Source of the DNA: Ailanthus altissimus
Lineage: Eukaryota; Streptophyta; Magnoliopsida; Sapindales; Simaroubaceae
Length of the DNA: 64,000 nucleotides
Reading direction: 5' to 3'
Assembly (NCBI GenBank): GCA_946807835.1
Contig: OX327699.1
Location: 2,783,001-2,847,000, forward strand
The notes beneath the pieces are model-generated. The model ran no database searches, was not told the DNA's origin, and saw only the letters and a list, made by a program, of their open reading frames with translations. The position numbers and the translations under genes were made by a program. Each line of letters begins with the position of its first letter. The stretch's first letter is position 1. Shown here piece by piece: positions 34,219-44,451 of the stretch.

Positions 34219-37200
34219 CTGCATTGAGAATAAAATGAGGGAAAGTTTTAATGTAATAAGAAACAAAAGTTACAAACATCAAAAGAAATTTTTGAGTGGA
34301 ATTTTCAAGAATAATCAATGGCATTTCCAGCTTCAAATACACTGTAGTTTGGGAAAAGGACTATAATATCTACTCTCAAAGAAAAATATCTCATTTTGTG
34401 TTTGATATAATTGCTGGGACAATCACACCAATGATGAGAAAAAAAGGGGAAACCAAGGGAGACAACTTGACTAAGAACAAAACTAATAAAATATCATGCA
34501 ATGGAAGTGATAATATGAGATGATGCAACTTAAAGTAACATTTTGATCAAGCAGTAATTGACAGTCAATTCAGAGTTAGCATCAAAGGAATTAGAAATAA
34601 CAAAAGAAAATAGAAAAGTCTCACAAAAAAACAAGTATTTTCCTTGGCTTGTTTTACTAAGCATTATAAGAATCTTCTCATACTTTCAGAGTTTCAAGGA
34701 AACGTAACTGTGTAAGTAAAAGGATCAAAAAGTTAATTCCAAAGATTTTCATGGAACAATAAGCAATCTGCCGAGATCATGTGACAAAAAAATAATTATG
34801 ATAGTTCATGGAGGCCAGTCTGTTATGTCCTCGTGCAACTTGGACACTCTAAATTTGTTTTAACTTTCAGTTTAAGCATGATTATTTTCCCACAAGCTTT
34901 CATGTCATATTGAAGTCAATCTCAATTTACATATTATGACATCGAAAGAGAACCATATCAAAACTGAAAACAACAAAAAACACTATCTCACACCATTTTA
35001 CAGACTCAATTATTTTTTCCCAACATTCAGTTGTCAAATTAAATAGATTTATGAGAAAGTAACAAACCTGGCCAAGAACCTCCATTATGGTAACTCCATC
35101 TAGTATTCTTGGGATCACAACCAGTTACAATTCGCCATTCATGACTTTCTATAGCAGGATAACAAATTTTTAGTGGCATTTCACCCACCAGCTCCTCCCA
35201 GCGAGCTTCTATAAGGTCCATAATAGCCATTGATTGTTCCGGAGTTGCAAGAGAAGATAGAATTGCAACACAGTTACCTAAAGCAAACCATCGAAAATCC
35301 ATCATTGCAGGACTGACATTGCCAACGAAGTAGCCACCACGTGTTGGCATAAAATCAAACACCCAATCTGGGATCGAATCAGGAATGACATTAAATTTAT
35401 TTACAGCTGTGTGGGAGTATTCCTCCGTTTTATATCTGTAAATGTCATTTAGCTGTTGAAAGTCAAGCCAGAAGTAACTTCTCATATGGTAACTCAAGGC
35501 ATGCAAACGTTTTACAATTCTCTCAACAAATTCTTTCCCTTCAGCATCATGTTTCAACATTGACAAAGCACATCTAAGAGCCATAAAGAAAAGTGCTTGA
35601 ATTTCCATCGGATAACCATAAATACCCTGCAAAATACATATGAATATCAAACATTTAGAAAAAGGTAAAATTTGTGGAACCCTTAAGAGAGACAAGGGGC
35701 TCTTCAAAGAGTGCTTAAAAAGTCAAAGTAATCACTAAAAGCACCATAACATAATAGTGGTGGGTAAATTTTCACGTTTTCTTCAAATGAGATACACGAC
35801 AATCTGAAATATCAACAATAGATTACAGCATGCTGAACATAAATCCAGCTTCTAACTAATCTATGCCTATGACAAAGGAGGCATGGCAACAATGTTTACT
35901 ATTACTCGAACAAATGTGTTTAAGAAAAAGTAGTATCCAGACATGTTAAGGCCATAGAATAATAGTAACAACACAGATATGTGTCTATGCATATGATAAA
36001 GAAAGGTAAAATTTATCCTCATTATTCAATTTTCTCTTTCAGCTTAAGTAAAGACACAAATATTTAACATTCAAATATATTTTTCAATCAGAGGAATTAA
36101 TTCCATGAATACAAATATATTTTCGAGGAATTAATTCTACAAATACCAAGTCCTACCACAAATATCTAAACAAAAGTTATGAATCTCGTTTGCCATCTTA
36201 ACTCAACTACAGTGAATTATAGGACAGAAATCTCTTCTCAATAAAGTCCACTTAAAATCTCATGCAATTGTAAGATAAAGAATACCACATGAGATCAAGT
36301 CCATGGCAGACTTCAGACATAACATAAGAAGTTTTGGACTTTTTGAAGGAAAGAAAAAAAAAGAATTCCATATTCCAACTTGGATTTGTCACAAAATACC
36401 AAAGATTTTAAATCACTTGGCAATAACACAAAATCCAACTATTAAAAGAGTCCACATAGAACAACTGCTAAAACAGGCAAGGGGGGCTTTGACTTCCATC
36501 AAATGTTAGTCGAGCAACAAATGCACAAGTACGTAACTCATAACACATTATGTTAATAAGATGCAGATAACAATACCAAACATCCCAGAAAGCAGCCAAC
36601 TGAACCTTTAAAATCAGAGGCTTACAATTAATGTAATTGATGTATCTACTCAAGTTGGAAAGCAAGGAAGAACTCTTCCCTATTCACACAGGATCACCAA
36701 CTAAAAAAGTCCCCACCTCTAACGAGAAGAAACAGGAAACAGTCATCAATAGGGCATCACAATCTGGCTACAAGATTGTGCTCTAGTCATTTCAATGCAT
36801 ACCTTTGAACAGTAAATCCTCAGAAATCAAAATGAACTCCAACACAAAAGGAATTTTGATAAATGCCAAGTACTATTGACTATGGGATGTTCAATAGATC
36901 CTGCATCTTAGATCATATCAGACCATGTTCAAAAGAAATAAGGTATGTAACAAGGAATTAATTTTCTTTAGGTATATTAAAACATAAATTGGCTTTTAAT
37001 GCTCTACATTTGCTTACTAAAAGAAGGATGTAAGGCTCTTAAAAGATGGAAGAGGAGCAGAAGTAGTGGAAAATCCAAAGAAGGCCAAACAAAAGCACCC
37101 TTCCAAAAGAAAAATCGAAGCAATGGCTTTTTGGTTTATATCAAGAAAACCGAGACTTGGAATTATAATCAGTTGGAAGATGTGCAACTCACACCCTTTT

Positions 37201-39490
37201 TGGCCCTTCTTTGCATGAAAATGAGAGAAGAAATAGTTCCATAGACATTGTATTTGTAACTTATACTCCCTAATCCATCCTAAGTTTGCATGTCATGATT
37301 CATAAAAATTCACCACAGCATTACAATCATTTCTCACATGAGATATGAGCACCTAGACCTAATTCAATTGTGCAAATAGAGCAATTAGATTATCATTGAA
37401 AATATTTTCAACAACTAAAACTAATCACACATTCCCATGTGATCAACTAAAGAACCACTGTAATGTATACCTATTCTCTTTTTTTTTGTCCTTATAATGT
37501 ACGATCTAGATGTTCCTGCCGAAAAATGAACAAAAATGTCAAATTTAAATTTTGTTTACAAAAACTTGTGGATGCACATATGAGGACAACATTTTTGAAG
37601 TTATGTACTATTCTTTTTCCTAGAATAAGACTATACAAAAGGAGGAAAAATAGAGTTGCAATGAAGAAACAACTATAAGAGGTCTTGAAAATAAATCATC
37701 AACAAGCATCATGAACAATAGACAAGCATAATCGGGTTTTAGGTCAACAGGCATTTGTGTCCATTATCTATAGTGGCCATTTATCAAAGGAAACATTCAT
37801 TAGAACCAAGTAACTTTATCATCTGCTATTAATACCTGGCAGTTTATCATCAGCTATTAATACCTGGCCTATTAATCATCATATTGGTAAATATGGAAGA
37901 GATTGAGTCACCTTAAACTTTTCTAGAAAATCATATTATTGGTTGATTTACCACATATCTAAATCAAACCAAGTACCGAATAAGCTAGCATGCTTCTGGT
38001 GAGGAAATTCTTAGAATGCTTTACAAAAGTCAATTAATCCAACTCACTTCATCTTGGCACTACAACAAATGCAATAATAGCAGATCCACCAAGTAAAAGC
38101 TAAATGAGAAACTACATGCTCAGGTTACTCAAGGGAAAATAAGATTATTATGCAAACTTACCATTCTTCGATCAATCATTGAGCATCCATCAGCACAGAG
38201 CAGGGTTGGGAATGTATCAAATCCTTCTGACAGACACAGAGCCAGTATGAGCCTCATTCCCTTCTGACACTCAGGTGTCTCTGCCAGAGATAAATCCCCA
38301 GTAGACTTTGTATATGCACGAAGCAAAATAATCCACCAGAATCCAGAGTCAACAGGAGCAACTCTTCCAATTGCACTCTCACCAAAGTCTGCAATAATAG
38401 TATCTGTTTTTCGAACAGGATCATGAAGAACTTTGAAGCTAGCGGGCATTGCACCTTCACCAAGCTTAAATCGGTCTATTCTTTTTTCCCATCCTTGAAG
38501 ATGCAGAGTCTTCAAGAGGAAGTTTTTCACTATATCAGGCTCACCATTCATCAGAAATGCCAGAGCACTGGGTACAAAATCTCGTACAAAAACCTAAAAA
38601 ACACAAATATCAAACTGACATTAGAAATTCCGGTAACATGCATAACAGAATTGTAGTGGGCTCTCAAAATTTCATATTGAATATTTACTTTTGAACTTAC
38701 TCAGTCTTATGCCAACCAAACCTTAGAAAGTTTGGTTATCTTCCAAATTCAACGAGTATTGATTATTCAATTCAATCTGTCTCTGTCTTTTTAACTTTTA
38801 TGGTGGCATTTCAATTTGATATTTCACCATATCATATTAAGTAACTTCTAAAAGAGTTTTCCACTTATGCCTTTTTTCAATGTCATGGATGTTTCTCCAC
38901 ATGTGGTCTAACATTTAAACATATCAAAGTTACAACTTCCCTGAACCCGGATCAGAGTTATCAATTATATGCATTCCTCAATAAATTATTCCCAATTTTC
39001 ATTGGCATAATTATAATTTTTATCATATTTCAAACAAATCTCAAAACCATAAACATCTACAAAGACCAGAGCAAGTCTTTGTAATATGTATAATCAAAAG
39101 TCTTACCTGATCATAGTTCAAAACCTCCTCAGAAGCATGATCATATGCAGCAATAGTACCAACTGGTTGACCCCTGAAATACACCAATGTCCTTCTTAGA
39201 GCCTCCCACGCGTCAGCCACCATGGGATGGGGTTCAAACGAGTTCCTAGCTGATGATGCTGGCGTGTCAAACCCTGACCTTCCACCGGGTGAGTAAGTAC
39301 TCTCATAAGTATCAAGACCTTTCAAACCAGCGGAGAGCTCACTAAGCGACCTCTCATCAAAGGATCTCTGCCTTTCAATATTAAGCCTTGGCTTATCAAG
39401 AAGGCGGGAGAGGTCATAGTCATCCATTTCAGAGATTGAGCAATGTGAACTCACATTTCTTAGTCCCAACACCTCTTTTGACCCGTCCAT
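33923..39490 (-). CDS. CINV: Alkaline/neutral invertase (GH100), cytosolic CINV type; four coding exons
   Basis: Hydrolyses sucrose to glucose and fructose at near-neutral pH in the cytosol (family GH100). Coding exons, in order, are 39107-39490, 38162-38593, 35068-35626 and 33923-34218, joined at GT-AG introns with phases 0, 0 and 1, giving 556 codons, the usual length of cytosolic isoforms. Residues 1-90 are the variable N-terminus ([34 protein letters not shown]) with no transit or signal peptide, and the catalytic (alpha/alpha)6 domain follows. D210 in [15 protein letters not shown] and E435 in [14 protein letters not shown] match the spacing of the catalytic Asp and Glu in Anabaena InvA (225 versus 226 residues); that assignment is inferred. 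The C-terminus [10 protein letters not shown] carries the serine-rich site equivalent to the 14-3-3-binding region of Arabidopsis CINV1. The start MDGSKE is chosen because an acceptor (GTGCATAG) lies just upstream of it and excludes the earlier in-frame ATG. No frameshifts or stops: this gene appears functional. Confidence 0.96.
34219..35067 (-). other. Invertase intron between exons 3 and 4
   Basis: 849 bp, GTTTGT ... ATGCAG, AT-rich. No repeat or hidden gene recognised. Confidence 0.9.
35068..35626 (-). CDS. CINV: Invertase coding exon 3 (residues 273-458)
   Basis: Begins after ATTTTGCAG with [20 protein letters not shown] and ends YHNGGSWP plus one base of codon 459 at GGCCAG|GTTTGT. Carries [19 protein letters not shown] and the proposed acid/base E435. 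559 bp. Confidence 0.95.
35627..38161 (-). other. Invertase intron between exons 2 and 3 (2.5 kb)
   Basis: 2535 bp, GTAAGT ... TTGCAG, the largest intron. Short open frames on both strands inside it (36303-36509, 36999-37244, 37463-37678) lack known motifs and are chance. It contains a short direct duplication at 37816-37869 and a repeated GAGGAATTAATTC word near 36092 and 36125. Confidence 0.88.
37816..37869. repeat. Short tandem duplication in the invertase intron
   Basis: TTATCATCWGCTATTAATAC followed by CTGGC occurs twice in tandem (unit about 28 bp, one mismatch). A third partial CTATTAATCATC follows. Probably a slippage duplication. Confidence 0.85.
38162..38593 (-). CDS. CINV: Invertase coding exon 2 (residues 129-272)
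   Basis: From TTTTTTAG|GTTTTTGTACG ([20 protein letters not shown]) to AGAATG|GTAAGT (CSMIDRRM). Carries D210 in [18 protein letters not shown]. 432 bp, phase 0 at both ends. Confidence 0.95.
38594..39106 (-). other. Invertase intron between exons 1 and 2
   Basis: 513 bp, GTAAGA ... TTTTAG, with no notable content. Confidence 0.92.
39107..39490 (-). CDS. CINV: Invertase coding exon 1 (residues 1-128)
   Basis: Starts at [12 protein letters not shown] and ends ...SEEVLNYDQ at a CAG|GTAAGA donor (39106). It includes the N-terminal regulatory region and the first catalytic-domain strand ([20 protein letters not shown]). 384 bp, phase 0 end. Confidence 0.95.
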
Positions 39491-39515
39491 ATCTTTTTTC
39501 CCACCAAATTTTGTT

Positions 39516-40188
39516 CTATGCACAAATAATCACTCTTCTTTTACTACAATGAGAGATCTATAAAGCAAACAATTCAAGAACAATGAATAAGTATAGAACC
39601 AGATAAAGGAAATGAGCCAACTGAATCTCAGAAGCCTATCTATAAGCACTACTAAAGGTCTTTTTTCTTATCCAATCAGCTAATATTAGTATTCCCATGA
39701 AAGAAATAAATAAATCTTTCCTTCAAGCAAGTCTTTAAGCAAATTTATACCAAATATAATAAGGTCATCAACTCGAGTTATCATAAAAACAATTATAAAT
39801 TTAGAAGCAGATGTAATTATTCAATTTTAATTTTTTTTTAAGAAAAAAAACAGACAATACTAAAATGGAAATTTTTGAACCAATCAATAAGATTTACATC
39901 TACACATTAAAAAAATACAAAATCAGTTTTTGAGTTTTTTTAAACCAAATGCAGCACATTATACTTACTCATATTTTTAAAAGAAATTTACCATTGAAAA
40001 CAAAAAAAAAAAGAACAAACATAACAATTTACACAAAGAGATCAAGATCTATAATTCAGAAGATCATTTTCTTCAGTTTAACAGAAGTTGAACTGTGTGG
40101 TCGAGCTGAAACGGGACATCCAGATCTGGAGCTCAAAAGAAAAATGTAAGGAGATAATAAAACAAAAACAAAATGAAAAGAAGCAAAC
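39516..40188 (-). other. Probable 5'UTR intron of the invertase gene
   Basis: On the minus strand a donor TCTGAG|GTTTGC (40189/40188) and an acceptor TTTGTGCATAG|AACAAA (39516/39515) bracket a 673-bp AT-rich stretch. Splicing would join the CT-rich leader to 25 bases upstream of the start codon MDGSKE. Leader introns are common in plant invertase genes; this one is inferred from splice-site context only. Confidence 0.55.
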
Positions 40189-40317
40189 CTCAGAAAGCGA
40201 AAATGACGGAGAAAGGGAGAATAATTTTCTCCGGCAGTATAAACAGTCGCCGGCGGTTCGCCGGAGAACGGTAGGCGAAAGGGAAGAGAAGAGGAGAAAC
40301 AAAACAAACGCGGTAAA

Positions 40318-40391
40318 TGGAGAGAGAGAGAGAGAAGAGGAAGAAGAAAGAGAAGGAAAAGGAAGGAGGAGGTCGAGCACTGGTATTTATA
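40318..40391 (-). promoter_or_regulatory. Invertase core promoter: TATA box and CT-rich leader
   Basis: The minus strand reads CTATAAATACC with TATAAATA at 40391-40384. Some 30 bases downstream begins a pyrimidine-rich run (about 40370-40318, CTTCC and CTCTCT repeats), the typical start of a plant 5'UTR. Transcription would start near 40355. The GCCGGCG-rich segment at 40232-40275 would lie in the leader. Frames open here on either strand (40056-40516) are low-complexity artefacts. Confidence 0.65.
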
Positions 40392-41399
40392 GTGAGGGAG
40401 AAACGAAACAAACAACGTTCAAGCCAAAATCTAATGCTGTAAGAGAAGAGTTTTCAGTTTTACCGGGTGTAGCCGATGACACAGCACGAGGAAATTTGAA
40501 GGGCTGCCCACGTTGATAAAACGACGACGGTTCTGACAGTGACTTGTTTCCCCCTTTTTCTACTGTGGCTGTCTGAATTTGATATTGGGATAAAGACGTT
40601 TAAACCCAAAATTTAACTTAAATAACAGTTTCACCTTTTATTTTTAAAATTATTTAAAAAACTTTTTTTTTGCAATGGCAACAATAAAATTTTAATTTAT
40701 TACTAACAGTATCATATTATTTTGTGATATATATAATAATATTATTGTTTCATTTAAAAAAGATGTTAGAGGAGCAAAAATTAATGAGGAAGGTCAAAAA
40801 TTTTAACAAAATTAAGTATTTTTAAATAATTTTAAAAATATTAAATAAAATTATCCTTTAAATTAAATTTTAAGAGTTTAAATATGGTAGTTAGATTGTG
40901 AAAGAATGACTTCTTTTATCCGTTTTCTCAATAAAAAATGGTTTTAAGAATTTATAAGAGTGGTTTTTGAGATTTATTAATTAATTAGGGTTAGGTGAGA
41001 AATTTTATTTGGATTAAATTGAAATTTTATTTTCAGTGGACAGCTTAATTTAGGCTGTCCAAGTTTATCGTATTTTTAATTAATTAATTTGGTATTTTTC
41101 CACTTTGCCCCTAGAAAGTTGTTGGGTATATGTAATTTTCAAATGCAAGTTGTTTGGGAAAATTATTTTTAAGAAATTGTTTTGACTTATTAAATCTACC
41201 CTTAAAACCCTCCATCTCCCTTGGTTAGGTTTAAATAAGGTTGAGTTGATTGAGCTCTTATATTAAAAAAAAAAAAAGGAAAAATTTTTCGGATAAGATC
41301 AATGTAAGATATTTATTTAAAATTCTTTAAAAATATATATTTAAGAAAAATATGTTATGAATTTTTTTTAAAAACATAAATAGCTTATATATGTTATTT

Positions 41400-41790
41400 A
41401 CTATTTAGAGTTATGACTGATGAGTTTTAAAATGGTGTAATTAATACTTTTATATTTTATATTATTTTATTATCTAATAATAATTTGACTTATTAATTAA
41501 AGATAAAAAAATTAAATATTATTTAAAAAATATAACATTACTCAATAATTTTTTAAGATTAAACGTTTTCTTGGTGATTATGCAAATGTTACTCATCAGT
41601 TTATTTAGTAAAGAGTATATTATATTTTTTAAATAATTTTTTAATTTTTTATTATAAATTAATGTGTCAAGTTATTATTAAATAATAAAATAATATAAAT
41701 TTTAAAATTATTCATTATACTATTTTATCATCAAATAATTGTTGACATATGAGAAATTTTGAATACTATTTACATGTGCAGCATTATTCA
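41400..41790. mobile_element. AT-rich palindromic MITE(s), family M1
   Basis: 41613-41790 begins GAGTATATTATATTTTTTAA and ends GTGCAGCATTATTC. Its interior (AATAATAAAATAATATAAAT, TTTTAAAATTATTCATTATA) recurs at 51397-51593 and, inverted, at about 58730-58903. 41400-41554 is a reverse-oriented related copy (TCTAATAATAATTTGACTTA ... AAAATATAACATTACTC), so the two form a large inverted repeat. No transposase; superfamily not determined. Confidence 0.65.
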
Positions 41791-42898
41791 AAATTATTAA
41801 AATTTATATAATTAACTATCTCAATTATTCAATGATTGAAACTAAATATAACATACATAATTAATATTTTGAGAATGACATATTTTAATGAAAACTTAGG
41901 TATATAAAGTGTTTGGATACGACTGTCATAATTTGTCTAAATAGCAAATTGGTATTTGTCAAAATATGTTAAAATATTCTTCATTTTCACGATTACATTT
42001 CCTTCTTGCAAACTTGGTTTGTTTTTCTATTTTACAAATAAGGCTTGTATTAACTTGAACCTTAGCATAGCATGTGCATTAATTCACAAATTTAAATTCT
42101 TTAAAAGGGAATTAATTCTTAAATAATGTCTTGGATTCTAAGCATTAATTTACCTACCAAATACACTTAGTTAAATAAATTAATAAAGAAATGATTATAC
42201 GGAGAATATACTGTAGGTTAAATAATTGAAAAAAGTGATTACTTGTTGATAATTAGGTAATAAATCCAAAATATGAGGAAGAATCTGGGGGGAAGATTCT
42301 TTTGCAAAAGACGAAAGTAGCCTTCTGAAGAGAATCTTTCCCAATTCCACAAAAAGATCCCACGTAAAGCGACGATTTTGATTTATATTATTTGATTTAT
42401 TTTTAGTTCTGCGAGTCAAATGTACTTTTGTTTAAAAGGATATTAATACTGTCACCCCACGGGGTTTATATAAATTATATTTTAATTGTAGTTTAATTTT
42501 TATTACATTATTATTTTTTATTTAATTTAAAAGATAAAAATATTATTATTTTTTAAAGATATTTTAATTATTTATATAATAAAAATACGTAATTATGTAA
42601 GTATTTTCGTTTTTTAAATTAAATAAAGAGGATGATATTATAATTAAAATTAAAATTATTATTAAAATATAATTTGTGTAAGCTTTAAGGGGTGAGAGTG
42701 TTAATATTCCGTTTCTAAAGCAAGACGAAGGCAACTTGGCCGAGGCATATTTAAGTTCCAACTAACAACACAACTTGATTCACGCGTGTACGTACCACCT
42801 AACATGCACGCGTACGTGTGCATTGGGACACGTTTACTGACTTTCTTTTCTTTTTTTATTTTTTTGATCTAATTTTGTACCCAAAATAAAATGTCAAA

Positions 42899-43030
42899 CG
42901 AGGACACGATTCGTCCATTTGTATCAAATAGGTCCCTGATTCATCTTGAAATGACGGAAGCACCCTCATAACATTGCGTCTTGACACAAGTGGAACCTAT
43001 TTGATACATATGGACAAACTATGTCCTCAC
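42899..43030. repeat. Foldback repeat, about 37-bp arms
   Basis: The left arm (42899-42935, CGAGGACACGATTCGTCCAT ... GGTCCC) and right arm (42992-43030, GGAACCTATTTGATACATAT ... GTCCTCAC) are inverted copies with about 80% identity by eye, around a 56-bp loop. It lies about 45 bp outside the LINE target duplication. It may be a small MITE. Confidence 0.65.
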
Positions 43031-43075
43031 TTGATAGTATGAAAAGTCAAGAACCTAGATGTTACACTCCAAAAT

Positions 43076-43090
43076 TAAATTGATACATTT
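43076..43090. other. LINE target site duplication, left copy
   Basis: TAAATTGATACATTT, matching TAAATTAATACATTT at 51339-51353 with one mismatch. Directly followed by a short T-run, the complement of the LINE A-tail. Confidence 0.8.
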
Positions 43091-43099
43091 TTTTTAAAT

Positions 43100-43810
43100 A
43101 GTTACGTCTTTACTTTAAAAAGATTGAAAAGTTATTCAACTAGAAAGATTTACAAGGAAAATTTAAAGCATGCTTAGTTAACATATGGGTTATATTATTA
43201 TAATTTTTAGGGATATAAACAACTCTATTATTACCAGTGCTCCCTAAAAAGGTTTTAATACAATCAATTATCCATCTAAGCTCTTTCAAAGACCTTGTAG
43301 ATCCATTAATTAGTTCAACAACATTCTTTGCATCCGAATAGGATTTAAATTTAGTTCAACCGCTATCTGAAGGCCATATAGCATTGCTTCAGCCTCTGCT
43401 TGCTCAACATCATCCCGAAATAAATTGGTATTTGTTGCCATGGCCAAGGTCTGTCTATTATTTGCTTTTATTAACACCCTCATTCTCACTAGATCCCTAT
43501 ATTGGTCGATTGCAGCATTCACATTGATCTTAACTTCTTCATATAGTAGTTCCACCTCGTTACTATCATAAGTTCCCGGGCTTCCCTCATTTCCTCTACT
43601 TACTTTTGCCTTCAACTTATAATTGCTTGAACTCAAATAAACTTCAACACTTGCAACTAATTGTTGAGGGTTCAGTTGCTTTCTAGCCATCATTAAGTTG
43701 TTCCTTCCTCTCCAATTTGCCCACATAATCATAGCAAAACATTCTAGCTCAGTTTTCCACCATATTTCTATTCCATTTGTTCTTTGCATTGATTTAGGAT
43801 CTTCACCTAG
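43100..43810 (-). pseudogene. LINE ORF2 RNase H-like C-terminus
   Basis: 43789-43310 (minus) reads ECFAMIMWANWRGRNNLMM, VKINVNAAIDQYRDLVRMRV and EQAEAEAMLYGLQIAVELNL. This is the plant-LINE RNase H (RVT_3-type) pattern, with the usual KINVDAA and AEAxA positions. The frame continues after a shift as VELINGSTRSLKELRWIIDC and NNRVVYIPKNYNNITHMLTK to a stop near 43140, close to the A-tail. The NVNAA reading replaces the first catalytic Asp with Asn. Confidence 0.8.
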
Positions 43811-44446
43811 CTTTTACCGGGAAGAACCTGAGGGTTTAGGGATCTAATTGCTATTGTATAACTCCACATTGTCACCACAACCAATCATCTATCAAATATC
43901 CTTCTTCAGCAGCTCCCTACCCCACAAGATACTTCTCCACATGTATGAGGGCTTCCAACCTATGTGTGCATTTATAAATTGCTAATTATGATAATACCTA
44001 TTCTTTAGGATTTTTGCTACCAAAGAACAAAGGTCCTGCACCAGCCTCCAAGGCTGTTTTGCCAAAAGGGCTTGGTTAAAACAACTTAGGTCCCTAAAGC
44101 CAAGACCCTCATTCCATTTACTTTGGCACAGTTTACTCCAAATAGCCCAATGAGCTTTCCTCTTCCCTGCATCCATTGTGCCTTACCAGAAATTAACTAG
44201 AACTTTTTCAATATTTGCACACAATCCTTTTAAAATCTTGAAAATACTCATAGCGTAGGTTGTTGTAGCTAATCCAACAGCTTTGATCAGGACTTCTTTA
44301 CCTATACTGAAAAATTATTTCTCATTTAATTTGCTCATTTTATTGGATACTCTGAGCTTGAGCTTATTGAAGAAAGACTTTTTGTTTCTGCCAACCATCA
44401 ATAGGAGTCCAAGATTTTCTTATGCTTAGAATTCTACTGAAGCTGA
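43811..44446 (-). pseudogene. LINE ORF2 zf-RVT region
   Basis: The minus strand reads KVLIKAVGLATTTYAMSIFK near 44305-44250, then 44176-43982 [40 protein letters not shown] and [11 protein letters not shown], followed by HIGWKPSYMWRSILWGRELL. This is the region between RT and RNase H of plant LINEs (GLGFRDL..FN.ALLAKQ.WR). Confidence 0.85.
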
Positions 44447-44451
44447 AAGAT

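Larger units (their letters stand above)
40520..43075. other. AT-rich intergenic region upstream of the invertase
   Basis: No gene. Contents seen are a palindromic MITE (41613-41790), a second related arm at about 41400-41554, and a foldback near 42899-43030. The remainder is low-complexity A/T. Frames 42419-42195 and 42761-42564 (minus) have no motifs. Confidence 0.5.

Noticed and set aside
36303..37678. Frames inside the 2.5-kb invertase intron as nested genes
   Set aside because: Short, no motifs, and no splice or promoter context; intron sequence explains them.
39041..39523. Longer invertase start at the ATG at 39523 and read-through past 39107
   Set aside because: The extra N-terminal residues span a good splice acceptor (GTGCATAG) and the C-terminal extension runs past a GTAAGA donor. 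Family proteins start at the MDGSKE-type Met and continue with VFVRDF from the next exon.
40056..40516. Overlapping open frames on both strands at the invertase promoter
   Set aside because: They are low-complexity (Glu/Arg or Ser/Leu-rich) products of the purine/pyrimidine leader tract and show no domain.
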